Assembly (NCBI GenBank): GCA_963663495.1
Contig: OY760427.1
Location: 5,332,001-5,396,000 of the forward strand
Direction of reading: 5' to 3'
From: G963663495 sp963663495
Lineage (GTDB): Bacteria; Bacteroidota; Rhodothermia; Rhodothermales; Bin80
Length of the DNA: 64,000 bases
Positions 1 through 8,812 of the stretch are shown here, piece after piece (positions within the stretch are counted from its first letter, which is position 1; each line of letters opens with the position of its first letter). The notes under the pieces were generated by a model. That model was not told the origin of the DNA, ran no database searches, and worked only from the letters and a program-made list of their open reading frames with translations. The position numbers were made by a program, and so were the translations under genes.

Positions 1-2
1 TC

Positions 3-1049
3 ATTGATCATCTGCTGCGCGAGTTGTACGAAACCGGAAGTGAGCCGGTGCTCGCCCTTGAGGAACCCGAGACCCACCTACATCCACAGGCTGTTCGTAC
101 GCTATGGCGACACGTCAGCGGGCTGCCCGGACAGAAGATCGTCACCACCCATTCGCCCTATTTTATCCAACATGTTCCATTCCGTGACTTGCGATTGGTG
201 CGCCTCACCCCGGACGGGACCGAAGTACGATGGCTGCCGGCAAGTTACTCGGCATCGATTCCAGCCCTTGATGGCCTCGACAAGGTCGTGGCCAAATCGG
301 GCGGATTCCTAACTTACGAACGCGCTTCGCAAACGCTCACGGTCCACGGCGCGCTTGATAAGAGCACATATCGAACTCTGCTTGCGTGCTGCGGGCGGCA
401 CGAGCGCCGTAGAAAGGTCGAACAAGAACTATGCGACTTGAGGAAACGCTCATCCCTGTACATTGACGACGAGAAGTTGCAGGCGTTGGATACCCAGGCC
501 AGACGCATTCGCGGGGAAATATTCTTCGCGGAGCGCTGGTTCATCGTCGAAGGCCAGACAGACTACCTTCTCGTACATGCCATCGCGCACGCACTTGATT
601 ACGATCTTGACCAGCATAGCATCTCCGTCATCGACGCGCAGAACAACGGCGATCCAGCCACCTTTGCCGCGCTGGCGCGGGCGCTGGATATTCCGTGGCT
701 CGCGGTTTTCGACGGAGACGACGCCGGAAAGGGGATGAAGGACGCGATTGCCAGCCGCGGGTTCAGTCACAACGAGTTGCAAGAACGCTGTCAGACCCAT
801 CCCGCCGGTGACTTGGAGGCGCAACTCGTGGCCGACGGACTTGAGCCGGAATTGCGGGACGTACTGGTCAGCGCGGGAATCGCGGACGCGGCGCAGCTTA
901 CCGGTGACTGTCTGGCGGCACGTTTGCGGAATAATAAGACCGCCTATGCGACTAAGTTGGCCGCGCGTGTTCGTCAGGACGCCGACATGGCGCGCCGGAC
1001 GCCGAAGGCGTTCCGGACGGCCATCGAGCAACTGAGGGGGTTGAGATAG
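3..1049 (+). CDS. OLD-family ATPase/TOPRIM nuclease, GajA-like (5' end outside window)
   Basis: The reading frame is open from base 3, so the start lies upstream and only the C-terminal ~348 residues are present. Near the left edge is the ABC-type Walker B/D-loop signature EEPETHLHP, followed by TTHSPYF (H-loop). From about residue 170 comes a TOPRIM domain with the catalytic Glu in VEGQTD and the acidic pair in FDGDDAGKG. This order, split ABC ATPase then TOPRIM, defines OLD nucleases, including GajA of the Gabija anti-phage system, a DNA-nicking enzyme controlled by nucleotides. The stop overlaps the start of a UvrD-like helicase (TAGTG), which is the Gabija gene order. I infer a Gabija-like nuclease. 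A plain OLD nuclease is the alternative, since the N-terminal ATPase half is not visible. Confidence 0.8.
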   Translation: MDHLLRELYETGSEPVLALEEPETHLHPQAVRTLWRHVSGLPGQKIVTTHSPYFIQHVPFRDLRLVRLTPDGTEVRWLPASYSASIPALDGLDKVVAKSGGFLTYERASQTLTVHGALDKSTYRTLLACCGRHERRRKVEQELCDLRKRSSLYIDDEKLQALDTQARRIRGEIFFAERWFIVEGQTDYLLVHAIAHALDYDLDQHSISVIDAQNNGDPATFAALARALDIPWLAVFDGDDAGKGMKDAIASRGFSHNELQERCQTHPAGDLEAQLVADGLEPELRDVLVSAGIADAAQLTGDCLAARLRNNKTAYATKLAARVRQDADMARRTPKAFRTAIEQLRGLR

Positions 1050-2989
1050 TGGCGAACACTCTCGAGAGCACACTGAACGAACTGTCGGCCATCCAGCGCA
1101 AAGCTGTCGAATGGGAGGACGGGGCACTACTCGTGCTTGCCGGGCCAGGCTCCGGGAAAACCCGCGTGCTGACTTGTCGGGTTGCTCAACTTCTAGACCG
1201 ATCGCGGGACGAGCGCTTCCGGGTGCTCGCGCTTACGTTCACGAACAAGGCCGCGCACGAGATGTCAAGCCGGGTGACCACACTTGCGCCCGGACTCGAA
1301 GAACGAGCCGACATCCACACCTTCCATGGCTTTTGTGCACAGGTCTTGCGGCAACACGGCATACATCTAGGGATCAAGCCAGACTTCGCAATCTACTCGA
1401 GCACGACCGACCGCCAAGCTGTGTTGGAGGATGCTCTCGGGCGCGACTGCCCGCACGTGTCCAGCGAAGACCGCCGTCTTCTGCCCAGGATCGATGCCCT
1501 CAAGGCCCGATTGGTGGATCCAGATAAGGCCGAGCAACGGGTTGCCAACCGAAGCGGGGCATCGCGCCAGGAAGCCGGCCGGGTGGCTCGCGCCTACCGG
1601 CTGTACGAGGATGAGCTCCGCCGCGCCAATGCGTTGGACTACAATTCGTTGATCTTCGAGGCGTACAAGCTCTTTGGGTTTCCTGCCATGGCCCGCCACT
1701 ACCAGACCGTGTACCGGCATTGGCTCATCGACGAGTTTCAGGACACCAACGACGCGCAGTATAAGCTTCTTCGCCGGATGGCGGGCCACGACAATCGGCA
1801 GGTTTTTGCGGTTGCGGACGACGATCAGACGATATATGAGTGGAACGGTGCAAGCGTCCGTCGGATCAGCACCCTAGTAAGAGACTTCGATTGCGAGGTG
1901 GTGCAACTGCCTACCAACTATAGGTGTCCGCCGCGCATCGTGGAGGCCGCGAATCGTCTTGTCGTCTACAACGTTCGACGCAACAAGTCCAGGCAGTTGG
2001 CGGAGCCGGCCCAACAGGGTCATTCGATCGAAGACCGACAGATTCGGTGCAGCATGTTCGCGACGGACCAAGACGAAGTGGCCGGCATCGCGGCCGAGAT
2101 CGCCAGTCTGGATGTCGCCGACCGTGGCCATACGGTGGTGCTAGCTAGAACCCGCACGCTGCGGGAATCCATGCGGGAAGCCTTGGAAAGGGAAAGCGTA
2201 CCTGCCACGATTTTGACGCGCCGCGACGACTTCGTATCGCCTCAGATGCGTTGGCTGGTCGCCTGTCTCAAGCAGATCAACCGACCGCTCGACCGGCGCA
2301 ATATGGTCACTCTCGTCGAGACGTTCAGTAGCTTTTCCCATATTTCGCTGGACGTTGACGAGTTGATGGCTCGGTCTGCGGCGGAGGGCGTCACCTTCCT
2401 TTCCGTTTGGGCGGACATGGCGCAATCGGCCGGACTGTCATCGCCAGCCTCGGAGTTCGTCGCCTTGGTTTTAGGCGTCTCCGCCGGAGAGATGAAACCT
2501 GCATCGGCGATCAAGAAGATTCTCGGGCACTTGAGGAGCGACGAAGTCGATCAAGACCTCAAGGACGACCTGAGCGCCTGGCAACAGTTATCGAGCGAGA
2601 TCCGAACGGCAATCGGACGAGCGTCGCTCGACCGGTTTCTGCAGGAGTTGGAGCTACGGTCCAAGGAACCCGTTCCCGCGCCGGAAACGGTGTCTCTCGC
2701 CACCATTCATGGGGCGAAGGGCTTGGAGTTCGACATAGTCTACGTCATCGGCCTCGTCGAGGAGGTTCTGCCTTCCTGGCACAGCGTCAAGAAGGGCGGT
2801 GGCAGCGCGGCAATAGAAGAGGAACGACGGGGCTGCTTCGTGGCCATCACTCGGACGCGACAGCGCCTGATCCTGTCATGGGCGCGTCAGTACAGGGGTT
2901 GGCCGAAGCAACCATCGCGGTTCCTCGCGGAAATGGGCTTCGCCAACGACGATTTCCGTGGCGCCTTGGGAAGAGGGAGCTTGCGTTGA
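1049..2989 (+). CDS. UvrD/Rep superfamily 1 helicase, GajB-like
   Basis: This is a 646-residue SF1A helicase beginning with GTG inside the preceding stop codon. All helicase motifs are visible: Walker A AGPGSGKTR (about residue 31), LTFTNKAAHEM, Walker B DEFQDT (about 228), DDDQTIYEWNGA (about 258), NYRCPPRIVE, HGAKGLEFD (about 554) and VAITRTRQRL (about 599). The family unwinds DNA 3' to 5' with ATP. In Gabija the helicase-like partner GajB (roughly 500 residues) binds GajA, and this protein is longer. Translational coupling to the TOPRIM nuclease upstream and to a DNA methylase downstream points to defence rather than general repair. A housekeeping UvrD/PcrA is less likely because of the context and the divergent C-terminus. 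Confidence 0.85.
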   Translation: MANTLESTLNELSAIQRKAVEWEDGALLVLAGPGSGKTRVLTCRVAQLLDRSRDERFRVLALTFTNKAAHEMSSRVTTLAPGLEERADIHTFHGFCAQVLRQHGIHLGIKPDFAIYSSTTDRQAVLEDALGRDCPHVSSEDRRLLPRIDALKARLVDPDKAEQRVANRSGASRQEAGRVARAYRLYEDELRRANALDYNSLIFEAYKLFGFPAMARHYQTVYRHWLIDEFQDTNDAQYKLLRRMAGHDNRQVFAVADDDQTIYEWNGASVRRISTLVRDFDCEVVQLPTNYRCPPRIVEAANRLVVYNVRRNKSRQLAEPAQQGHSIEDRQIRCSMFATDQDEVAGIAAEIASLDVADRGHTVVLARTRTLRESMREALERESVPATILTRRDDFVSPQMRWLVACLKQINRPLDRRNMVTLVETFSSFSHISLDVDELMARSAAEGVTFLSVWADMAQSAGLSSPASEFVALVLGVSAGEMKPASAIKKILGHLRSDEVDQDLKDDLSAWQQLSSEIRTAIGRASLDRFLQELELRSKEPVPAPETVSLATIHGAKGLEFDIVYVIGLVEEVLPSWHSVKKGGGSAAIEEERRGCFVAITRTRQRLILSWARQYRGWPKQPSRFLAEMGFANDDFRGALGRGSLR

Positions 2990-5784
2990 AGGCCGACGAT
3001 CGCCGCCTGATCGAGGACTACCTGCCGCTCGATGCGCTGAACGCTATCGCGTCTAAGGAGAAAAAGCACCCGCGTCGCTATGTGGCACTGGTCCACTACT
3101 GGCCGGCCCGTCGTCCGATAACAGCGTGTCGGGCCGCCGTATACGCGGCGTTGGCCCCCGCGCCTCGCACTGACAAGGAACGAGAGGAAGCGGCGTCCTT
3201 CGTCGCCAAGCTCGCGGCCTACAAGCCCAATGCGGACAAAGTCTCGGAAGCACGTGACCGGATCAAGGAACTGCATGGCGGGCGGGCACCCAAGGTCCTG
3301 GACCTGTTTGCCGGCGGCGGGGCGATTCCGCTGGAAGCCGCCCGCCTCGGCTGCGAGAGTCACGCCATCGACTACAATCCGGTCGCGCACCTGATCGAGC
3401 TGTGCACGCTGGTCTACCCGCAGTCCTTCGGCTCAGGCCTGGCCGACGACTTCGTCCGCTGGGGCGAGGTGATCCTGGAACGGATGCGCGACGAGATCGG
3501 CGACCTCTATCCGGGTATCGAGTCGTCGCAGACTGACGAACTGGAGAAGCAGGGCTCTCTCTTCGGGACCCTTGCCCCCGCTTCCGGCGCGTATGCCGAT
3601 CCCGTCTCATACATCTGGGCGCGCACCGTCCCCTGTCGTCGGCCCGGCTGCGGGGCGCCCGTCCCGCTGGTACGACAGTCATGGCTTCGGAAGAAGGGCG
3701 GCGCCATCGCCGCCGTGCCAAGAATCGTGGATGGCAACCGCCTGTGCTGGGACATCGTCTCCGGCTCCTCCGCCAAGGCCGTTTCGCAACAGACCGGACA
3801 AACCGGTTCGGGGCAGGCGGTGTGTGTTGCCTGCAACACGCCGGCACCCGCCGACCACGTCAAGGGAATGGCGGTCGCCGGGCGCATGGGAGAGTCTCTT
3901 GCCGCGGTGGTGGCAGCACTTCCGCCCAAGCCCAAGCGCAAGAAACGGCAGAAGGTCTATCTGCCCCCGGATGCCACCGTCGCGCAATCCCCCGACCTCG
4001 TCGCACAGCGCTTGGCAACGCTTGAGGCGGAACTCGGATTCACATGTCCCGACGAAATCCTCCAGGGAAAACTGCGCGATCAGTTGCCTGCATACGGTGT
4101 GGAAAACTTTCGGGAGCTTTTCACAACTCGACAGCTACTCGTCCTTCTTACCCTCATCAAGCAGATTCGCTACGCGCATGGCGAGATGGTTGCCGACGGT
4201 ATGCCGGAGAATCGGGCGCAGGCATTGACGACGTTCTTCGCGATGGCGTTCGGTCGTTTCGTGATCGCATTCAACAAGTTTTCGCGATGGGAACCCTCCG
4301 GTCAACAAACAATAGGAGCCATCGGTGATCGTCAGGCCTTGAAAATGATCTACGATTTCTCCGACATCAATCCACTGGCAAGAACGCAAGGCTGCCTGCC
4401 ACATGCACTAGATCGTGAGGCGTTCTGCATTCGCGAGCTTGCGAAAGTCAGTCAGCCAAGCATAGTTCGACGAGGCAATGCGGAGAAGCTCTTCTACGAC
4501 GACGAGACCTTCGACGCCGTCATCACGGACCCACCCTACTACAGCAGCATATACTACGCCGACCTCTCGGCCTTCTTCTACGTTTGGCTGAAGCGGATCC
4601 TCGGCGACCTCTACCCGGAACATTTCGCCCTACCCACGCCGCCAAAGCGCCGGGAGGCCGTGGCGCAACCGAGCGAGCACGGCGGCGATGCGAACAAGGC
4701 GAAGGAACACTACGAACGCCTGATGCGCAATTCTCTTGCCGAGGCTCGGCGCGTCCTGAAACCCGGCGCTCCGCTGATATGCGTCTATGCCCACCGGACC
4801 ACGGAGGGTTGGGCGACCCTGATTCGAGCGCTCGTGGGGGCGGGGATGACCGTCACAGAGGCGTGGCCCGTGCAGACAGAGGCACGTGGTCGGTCGAACG
4901 CCGTGGGCGCCGCGGCGCTCTCCGACAGCATCTTCTTCGTCGCACGCCGGCGGGAGCAATCCGTCGTCGGGCAGTACGAATCGGAGGTCCAGCCTCGACT
5001 CAACGAAATCGCTCGCGAACGGGTTAAGACCCTCTGGAACGGCGGCAAGGGCATCGGCGGCGGCGACCTTCTGATGGCCGCCGTCGGTGCCGGGCTGCGC
5101 GCCTACACCCAGTTTTCCAGAGTCGACTACGCGAACGGAGAGCCGGTTTCCGCCGAGCAATACCTTCGCGATGTCGAAGGCGTCGTGCTGGACGTAATGC
5201 TCGACGAGATCTTCGGTCTGCGCGGCGCGGCCGTCGCCGCCGTCGATTCGATCACCCGGTTCTACATCCTATGGCGCTTCACCTACCGCGAGTCCGCCAT
5301 TGAGGCCGGGGACGCCTACGTGTTCTGCTATCCGCAAGGTATCGAGATCGATGGCCCCAGCGGACTTGCCGGCAGCGCCCCGAGGCTCGTGGAGAAAATC
5401 CGGAGCAAGTTCCGCGTGCGCAACTATTCCGAGAGGGGCGATAACGAGGAACTCGGCCTTCCGGAAAACGGCAAGGCTGCCCCACTTGTCGACACCCTGC
5501 ATCGGCTGCTCTACCTGCTCGATGAACGGCCGGGGGCGGTTCAGGAGTATCTCAAGACCACCCGCCCGAACGGAGAGCAGCTTCGATTGGTGGCGCAGGC
5601 CTTGTCGGCCCCGGTTCTTGGCCGAAAGGAAGCTCTGAACCCATCGCCGACGGAGGAACTCGGTGCCCTCACGCGGCTGAATGCCAACTGGCGGAGCATC
5701 GTCGAGGGGGCCGCGTATGTGCGCGACGAGGACTCGCTGGTCACCGGGACCCTGGACCTTTTTAGCGGAGACGACAACCCCTGA
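2986..5784 (+). CDS. DUF1156 adenine-specific DNA methylase with Zn-ribbon (COG1743-like)
   Basis: The frame is open further upstream, but the likely start is TTG at 2986: it overlaps the helicase stop (TTGA), follows a purine-rich AGAGGGA, and directly precedes the DUF1156 N-terminus (LIEDYLPLDAL). This gives 932 residues. SAM-binding motif DLFAGGGAIPLEAARLG lies near residue 105 and the amino-methyltransferase motif DPPYYSS near 515. Between them are two Cys pairs (PCRRPGCG near 216, CVAC near 280) consistent with the Zn-ribbon of COG1743. These proteins are predicted N6-adenine or N4-cytosine DNA methylases found in defence islands beside DUF499 ATPases, as here. I infer self/non-self marking of host DNA; the target site cannot be read from sequence. 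Confidence 0.85.
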   Translation: MKADDRRLIEDYLPLDALNAIASKEKKHPRRYVALVHYWPARRPITACRAAVYAALAPAPRTDKEREEAASFVAKLAAYKPNADKVSEARDRIKELHGGRAPKVLDLFAGGGAIPLEAARLGCESHAIDYNPVAHLIELCTLVYPQSFGSGLADDFVRWGEVILERMRDEIGDLYPGIESSQTDELEKQGSLFGTLAPASGAYADPVSYIWARTVPCRRPGCGAPVPLVRQSWLRKKGGAIAAVPRIVDGNRLCWDIVSGSSAKAVSQQTGQTGSGQAVCVACNTPAPADHVKGMAVAGRMGESLAAVVAALPPKPKRKKRQKVYLPPDATVAQSPDLVAQRLATLEAELGFTCPDEILQGKLRDQLPAYGVENFRELFTTRQLLVLLTLIKQIRYAHGEMVADGMPENRAQALTTFFAMAFGRFVIAFNKFSRWEPSGQQTIGAIGDRQALKMIYDFSDINPLARTQGCLPHALDREAFCIRELAKVSQPSIVRRGNAEKLFYDDETFDAVITDPPYYSSIYYADLSAFFYVWLKRILGDLYPEHFALPTPPKRREAVAQPSEHGGDANKAKEHYERLMRNSLAEARRVLKPGAPLICVYAHRTTEGWATLIRALVGAGMTVTEAWPVQTEARGRSNAVGAAALSDSIFFVARRREQSVVGQYESEVQPRLNEIARERVKTLWNGGKGIGGGDLLMAAVGAGLRAYTQFSRVDYANGEPVSAEQYLRDVEGVVLDVMLDEIFGLRGAAVAAVDSITRFYILWRFTYRESAIEAGDAYVFCYPQGIEIDGPSGLAGSAPRLVEKIRSKFRVRNYSERGDNEELGLPENGKAAPLVDTLHRLLYLLDERPGAVQEYLKTTRPNGEQLRLVAQALSAPVLGRKEALNPSPTEELGALTRLNANWRSIVEGAAYVRDEDSLVTGTLDLFSGDDNP

Positions 5785-8675
5785 TGAGTATCCCTACCCG
5801 CCCTTGGCTAGAGTGTGTGAAGCTGCATCCCGACGTGCTTTCCGACGACTTTTCCGAGGACATCTTCGCGCTCGACCTCGGCACACTCTCCGACTACCTC
5901 ATTGGCAAGGAGTTGGGGAGGCCGGAAAACGAGCTCCGACGTGTCCCGGCGGTATACCGTGACGCCGACAGCTTCTTCGCCGCGTCCTACCTGACCGCCG
6001 GCCTCAAGGCGCTGCTCGAAGACGTGCTCGGGCGTCTCGCCGGATCCCCGGGCAATCGGGTGCTCCGGCTTCAGACGCCGTTCGGCGGCGGCAAGTCCCA
6101 CACGCTGGCCGCTTTGCTGCACGCCGCCCGGTCCCGCGCGGTGCTCGACGCAATACCGGAGGCGACTGGACTCCCGCGACCGGACTGTGTGCGCGTCGCG
6201 GTGGTCGACGGGCAGTTCTTCGATCCGACGAACGGCAAGCGGGCTCCGGGTGGCGACATCACCGCCAGGACCGTTTGGGGCTGGATCGCCTGGGGACTCG
6301 GAGGTCTGGAAGGCTACGAGCTCTTGCGCGCGCAGGACCAAGCCAAGGTCGCGCCGGGCGGCGATGCGCTCGTTGAACTGCTCGGGGGCGGTCCCAGTCT
6401 GATCCTTATCGACGAATTGCTGCAATACCTCATCAGCGCCGGTGGGATTCGCGTCGGGAAGACCACGCTGCGCGACGAGACGCTGTCGTTCCTTCAGCGG
6501 CTGACGGCGGCGGTCGGCAGCGTGGATGACGCGGTGCTCGTCTACTCCTTGCAGTCGAGCAAGCGCGAATCCCTCGAATACACCGGCCTGCTCCAGACGA
6601 TAGAACATCTGGCCGCCCGCAAGGATCAGCGCCGCGAACCCGTGGAAGGCAACGAAATTCTCAACGTCATTCAACGCCGGCTGCTCGCCGGGGCACCCGC
6701 TGCGAGGGCGGCGACCGCGACGGCGGACATCTACGGTCAGGTGTTCACGCAGATGCGCCGCGCCTATGCGGACGGTGAGCCGGGGCGCCAACAAGCGGAG
6801 GAAGAAGGATTGGTGCTGCGCGAGCGGATCAAGGCGTCCTATCCCTTTCACCCCACCCTGATCGACCTGATGCGCGAGCGGTGGGCGGCTATCCCGGATT
6901 TTCAGCGCACCCGCGGAGCCCTGCGCTTCCTCGCGTCGTGTCTCCGTGCCGCCCACCGCGCCGGGGCCTCGCGGTCCCTGCTCGGCCCCGGCGACGTTCC
7001 GATCCACGACAACGGTGTCCGCCTCGCATTCTTCAAGGAGGTGGGTCAACGCGAGGACTTCCAAGCCTGCCTGGAGCACGACTTCGTCGGCGCGAATGCA
7101 CGAACGCGACGCATCGACAAACGGCGCGCTCTCGAAGTGACCGCCGAGTCTGGAAAGGAGCCGGCCACCCGGCTGGCCACCACCATGCTGCTCTACTCTT
7201 TCGGCGGATTGGCGCGTGGAGAAAGTGATCATGGCGACCCGCTTCCTCCTGGCATCGGCGAGCCGGGCCTGCTCGGCGCGACCCTCGGGCCGGATCTGGA
7301 CACCACCACCATCCAAGCATGCCTTAAGGAACTCAAGGAGCAGTGTCTATATCTGCACTTCGATGGTGTGCGCTACTGTTTCAAGAAGGATCCGAACGTT
7401 ACGCTGCTGGTCGAACAGGAGGCCGAGGTTGTCGCTCGTCAGGAAAGCCGGGTTCAAGCCCGCATCCGGCAGATGATCGAAGAGCGGCTAGCCGGACAGC
7501 AGGCCATCGTGTGGCCACGGAAGCCGGGCGACGTACCGGACGGCGAGCCGCGATTTCTCATCGCCTATCTGCCGCTTGAGTTCGCGGGCAAGCCGCCAGC
7601 GGAGCAGCGAAGCGACGCGCTCGCCCTTTTCGAGCAATCCGGCAACCGGCCGCGGGTATACCGCAACGGACTGGGACTCGGCGTTCCAGCCGCCGGTCAG
7701 GTGGAGGCACTGCGGCGCGGAGTGCGCTATCTGCTCGCGGTCGAGCGCGTCCAGCAGAAATGGCGCGAGCACAATCTCACCGGCGGCCAGAAGGGCCAAC
7801 TCAGGGAACGCAAGGCTACAGAAAGCGCGGCGGTCGAGTCCGCCCTGCTCAAGCTTTACGCCGAAGTCTGGCTGCCGGCATCCGGCGACGGAGTGCTCAC
7901 CCTAGAAGCGATCAGCTTGGGTGGACGCCCGCTCCAGACGACCCTTGACGAAAAACAACGCGCACTCATCCATCAGCGCTTGATCGAGTTGCTGATGACC
8001 ATCCAGCGGCGTGTGTTCGGAAGATTGGCGCCGGGGAAGATCGTCGAGTTGTTCAGGCTGGGCGATGAGGGGGAAAGCCAGACCGGCATCGCGACCGGCA
8101 AGGTGCGGGCCGGATTCTTTGAATTCCTGGGATTCCCGCGCCTGCTTTCTTCTCAGGCCGTGCGCAAGGCCATCGCTCGCGGCGTGGAGACCGGTTTGTT
8201 CGGTTATACCATTGGTCGCCCAAAGCTCGGAGAGGACGGACGCTACCAGATCGACCGCCAGCGCATTTCGTTCGAGCGTACCGTTGCTGACGACGAAATC
8301 GACTTGGATTCGGGCTTTCTGATCGTGCCGACGGCGCTGCCGGTCAAACCGGTGACAGCCTCGGGACAGACAACCGACGACGGCGGGGATTCCGGTACCT
8401 CCGCCGAGGACGGCTCCACCGGAAAAGCCGAAACCGCGACCGAATCCGGCGAGCCCCAAGAGATAGGTAGTCGGACCGTCGCTCTTTCTTTCGTGGCGGA
8501 CCGCAAGAACGTCTACGGAGCCTGGAACGCTTTGGCCAATCTCGCGGACCTGACAGGTGCAGTTTCGATCACCGCGACGGCCACAGCCGCAGTTGGATAT
8601 GACAGGGCGAAGCTGGAGAATGGCGTCTTGGAGCCGCTGCGGGAACTCGGGCTGATCAAGGAGGACGAGGAGTGA
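5784..8675 (+). CDS. DUF499 P-loop ATPase (COG1483-like), defence-associated
   Basis: The ATG lies inside the methylase stop (TGATG), giving a 963-residue protein coupled to the methylase. Walker A PFGGGKSHTL is near residue 98 and Walker B LILIDELLQYL near 206, and the rest is long, mostly alpha-helical, and ends in a Thr/Gly/Glu-rich linker before a short C-terminal domain. DUF499 ATPases are known from comparative genomics as partners of DUF1156 methylases in predicted defence loci and share an ATPase core with BREX BrxC/PglY proteins. The biochemical role is unproven. I infer an ATP-driven regulator or DNA-translocating component working with the methylase and the upstream nuclease-helicase pair. 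Confidence 0.82.
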   Translation: MSIPTRPWLECVKLHPDVLSDDFSEDIFALDLGTLSDYLIGKELGRPENELRRVPAVYRDADSFFAASYLTAGLKALLEDVLGRLAGSPGNRVLRLQTPFGGGKSHTLAALLHAARSRAVLDAIPEATGLPRPDCVRVAVVDGQFFDPTNGKRAPGGDITARTVWGWIAWGLGGLEGYELLRAQDQAKVAPGGDALVELLGGGPSLILIDELLQYLISAGGIRVGKTTLRDETLSFLQRLTAAVGSVDDAVLVYSLQSSKRESLEYTGLLQTIEHLAARKDQRREPVEGNEILNVIQRRLLAGAPAARAATATADIYGQVFTQMRRAYADGEPGRQQAEEEGLVLRERIKASYPFHPTLIDLMRERWAAIPDFQRTRGALRFLASCLRAAHRAGASRSLLGPGDVPIHDNGVRLAFFKEVGQREDFQACLEHDFVGANARTRRIDKRRALEVTAESGKEPATRLATTMLLYSFGGLARGESDHGDPLPPGIGEPGLLGATLGPDLDTTTIQACLKELKEQCLYLHFDGVRYCFKKDPNVTLLVEQEAEVVARQESRVQARIRQMIEERLAGQQAIVWPRKPGDVPDGEPRFLIAYLPLEFAGKPPAEQRSDALALFEQSGNRPRVYRNGLGLGVPAAGQVEALRRGVRYLLAVERVQQKWREHNLTGGQKGQLRERKATESAAVESALLKLYAEVWLPASGDGVLTLEAISLGGRPLQTTLDEKQRALIHQRLIELLMTIQRRVFGRLAPGKIVELFRLGDEGESQTGIATGKVRAGFFEFLGFPRLLSSQAVRKAIARGVETGLFGYTIGRPKLGEDGRYQIDRQRISFERTVADDEIDLDSGFLIVPTALPVKPVTASGQTTDDGGDSGTSAEDGSTGKAETATESGEPQEIGSRTVALSFVADRKNVYGAWNALANLADLTGAVSITATATAAVGYDRAKLENGVLEPLRELGLIKEDEE

Positions 8676-8812
8676 AGCGTTCTCTCCAGACTAGCTTTTC
8701 TGTCTCCGAGGCACCCTCGGTTGCGAGATCCGTCAGACTCCGTTCATCGGGCCGAAGGTTGACGAGTATGCCGGAGTGCGACCGGCGTTGGAGATTCGCA
8801 TATGGTGCTTAA
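8672..8812 (+). CDS. Short coupled ORF after the ATPase, possible remnant of a deleted defence gene
   Basis: A GTG overlaps the ATPase stop (GTGA), the same coupling seen at the three preceding junctions, and opens 46 codons beginning MKRSLQTSFSVSE before a TAA. The ORF ends inside the start of the AlbA_2 gene. A neighbouring + frame (around 8729-8796) stays open and could hold leftover coding sequence. I do not recognise the peptide. It may be the 5' stub of a further operon member lost by deletion, or a chance ORF. Confidence 0.35.
   Translation: MKRSLQTSFSVSEAPSVARSVRLRSSGRRLTSMPECDRRWRFAYGA

Noticed and set aside
2407..2985. 193-codon upstream extension of the methylase frame
   Set aside because: It lies entirely within the helicase gene in another frame and lacks family resemblance. 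The TTG overlapping the helicase stop is a better start.
5808..7316. Long reverse-strand ORF (502 codons)
   Set aside because: It is the antisense shadow of the GC-rich DUF499 gene and has no recognisable domain.
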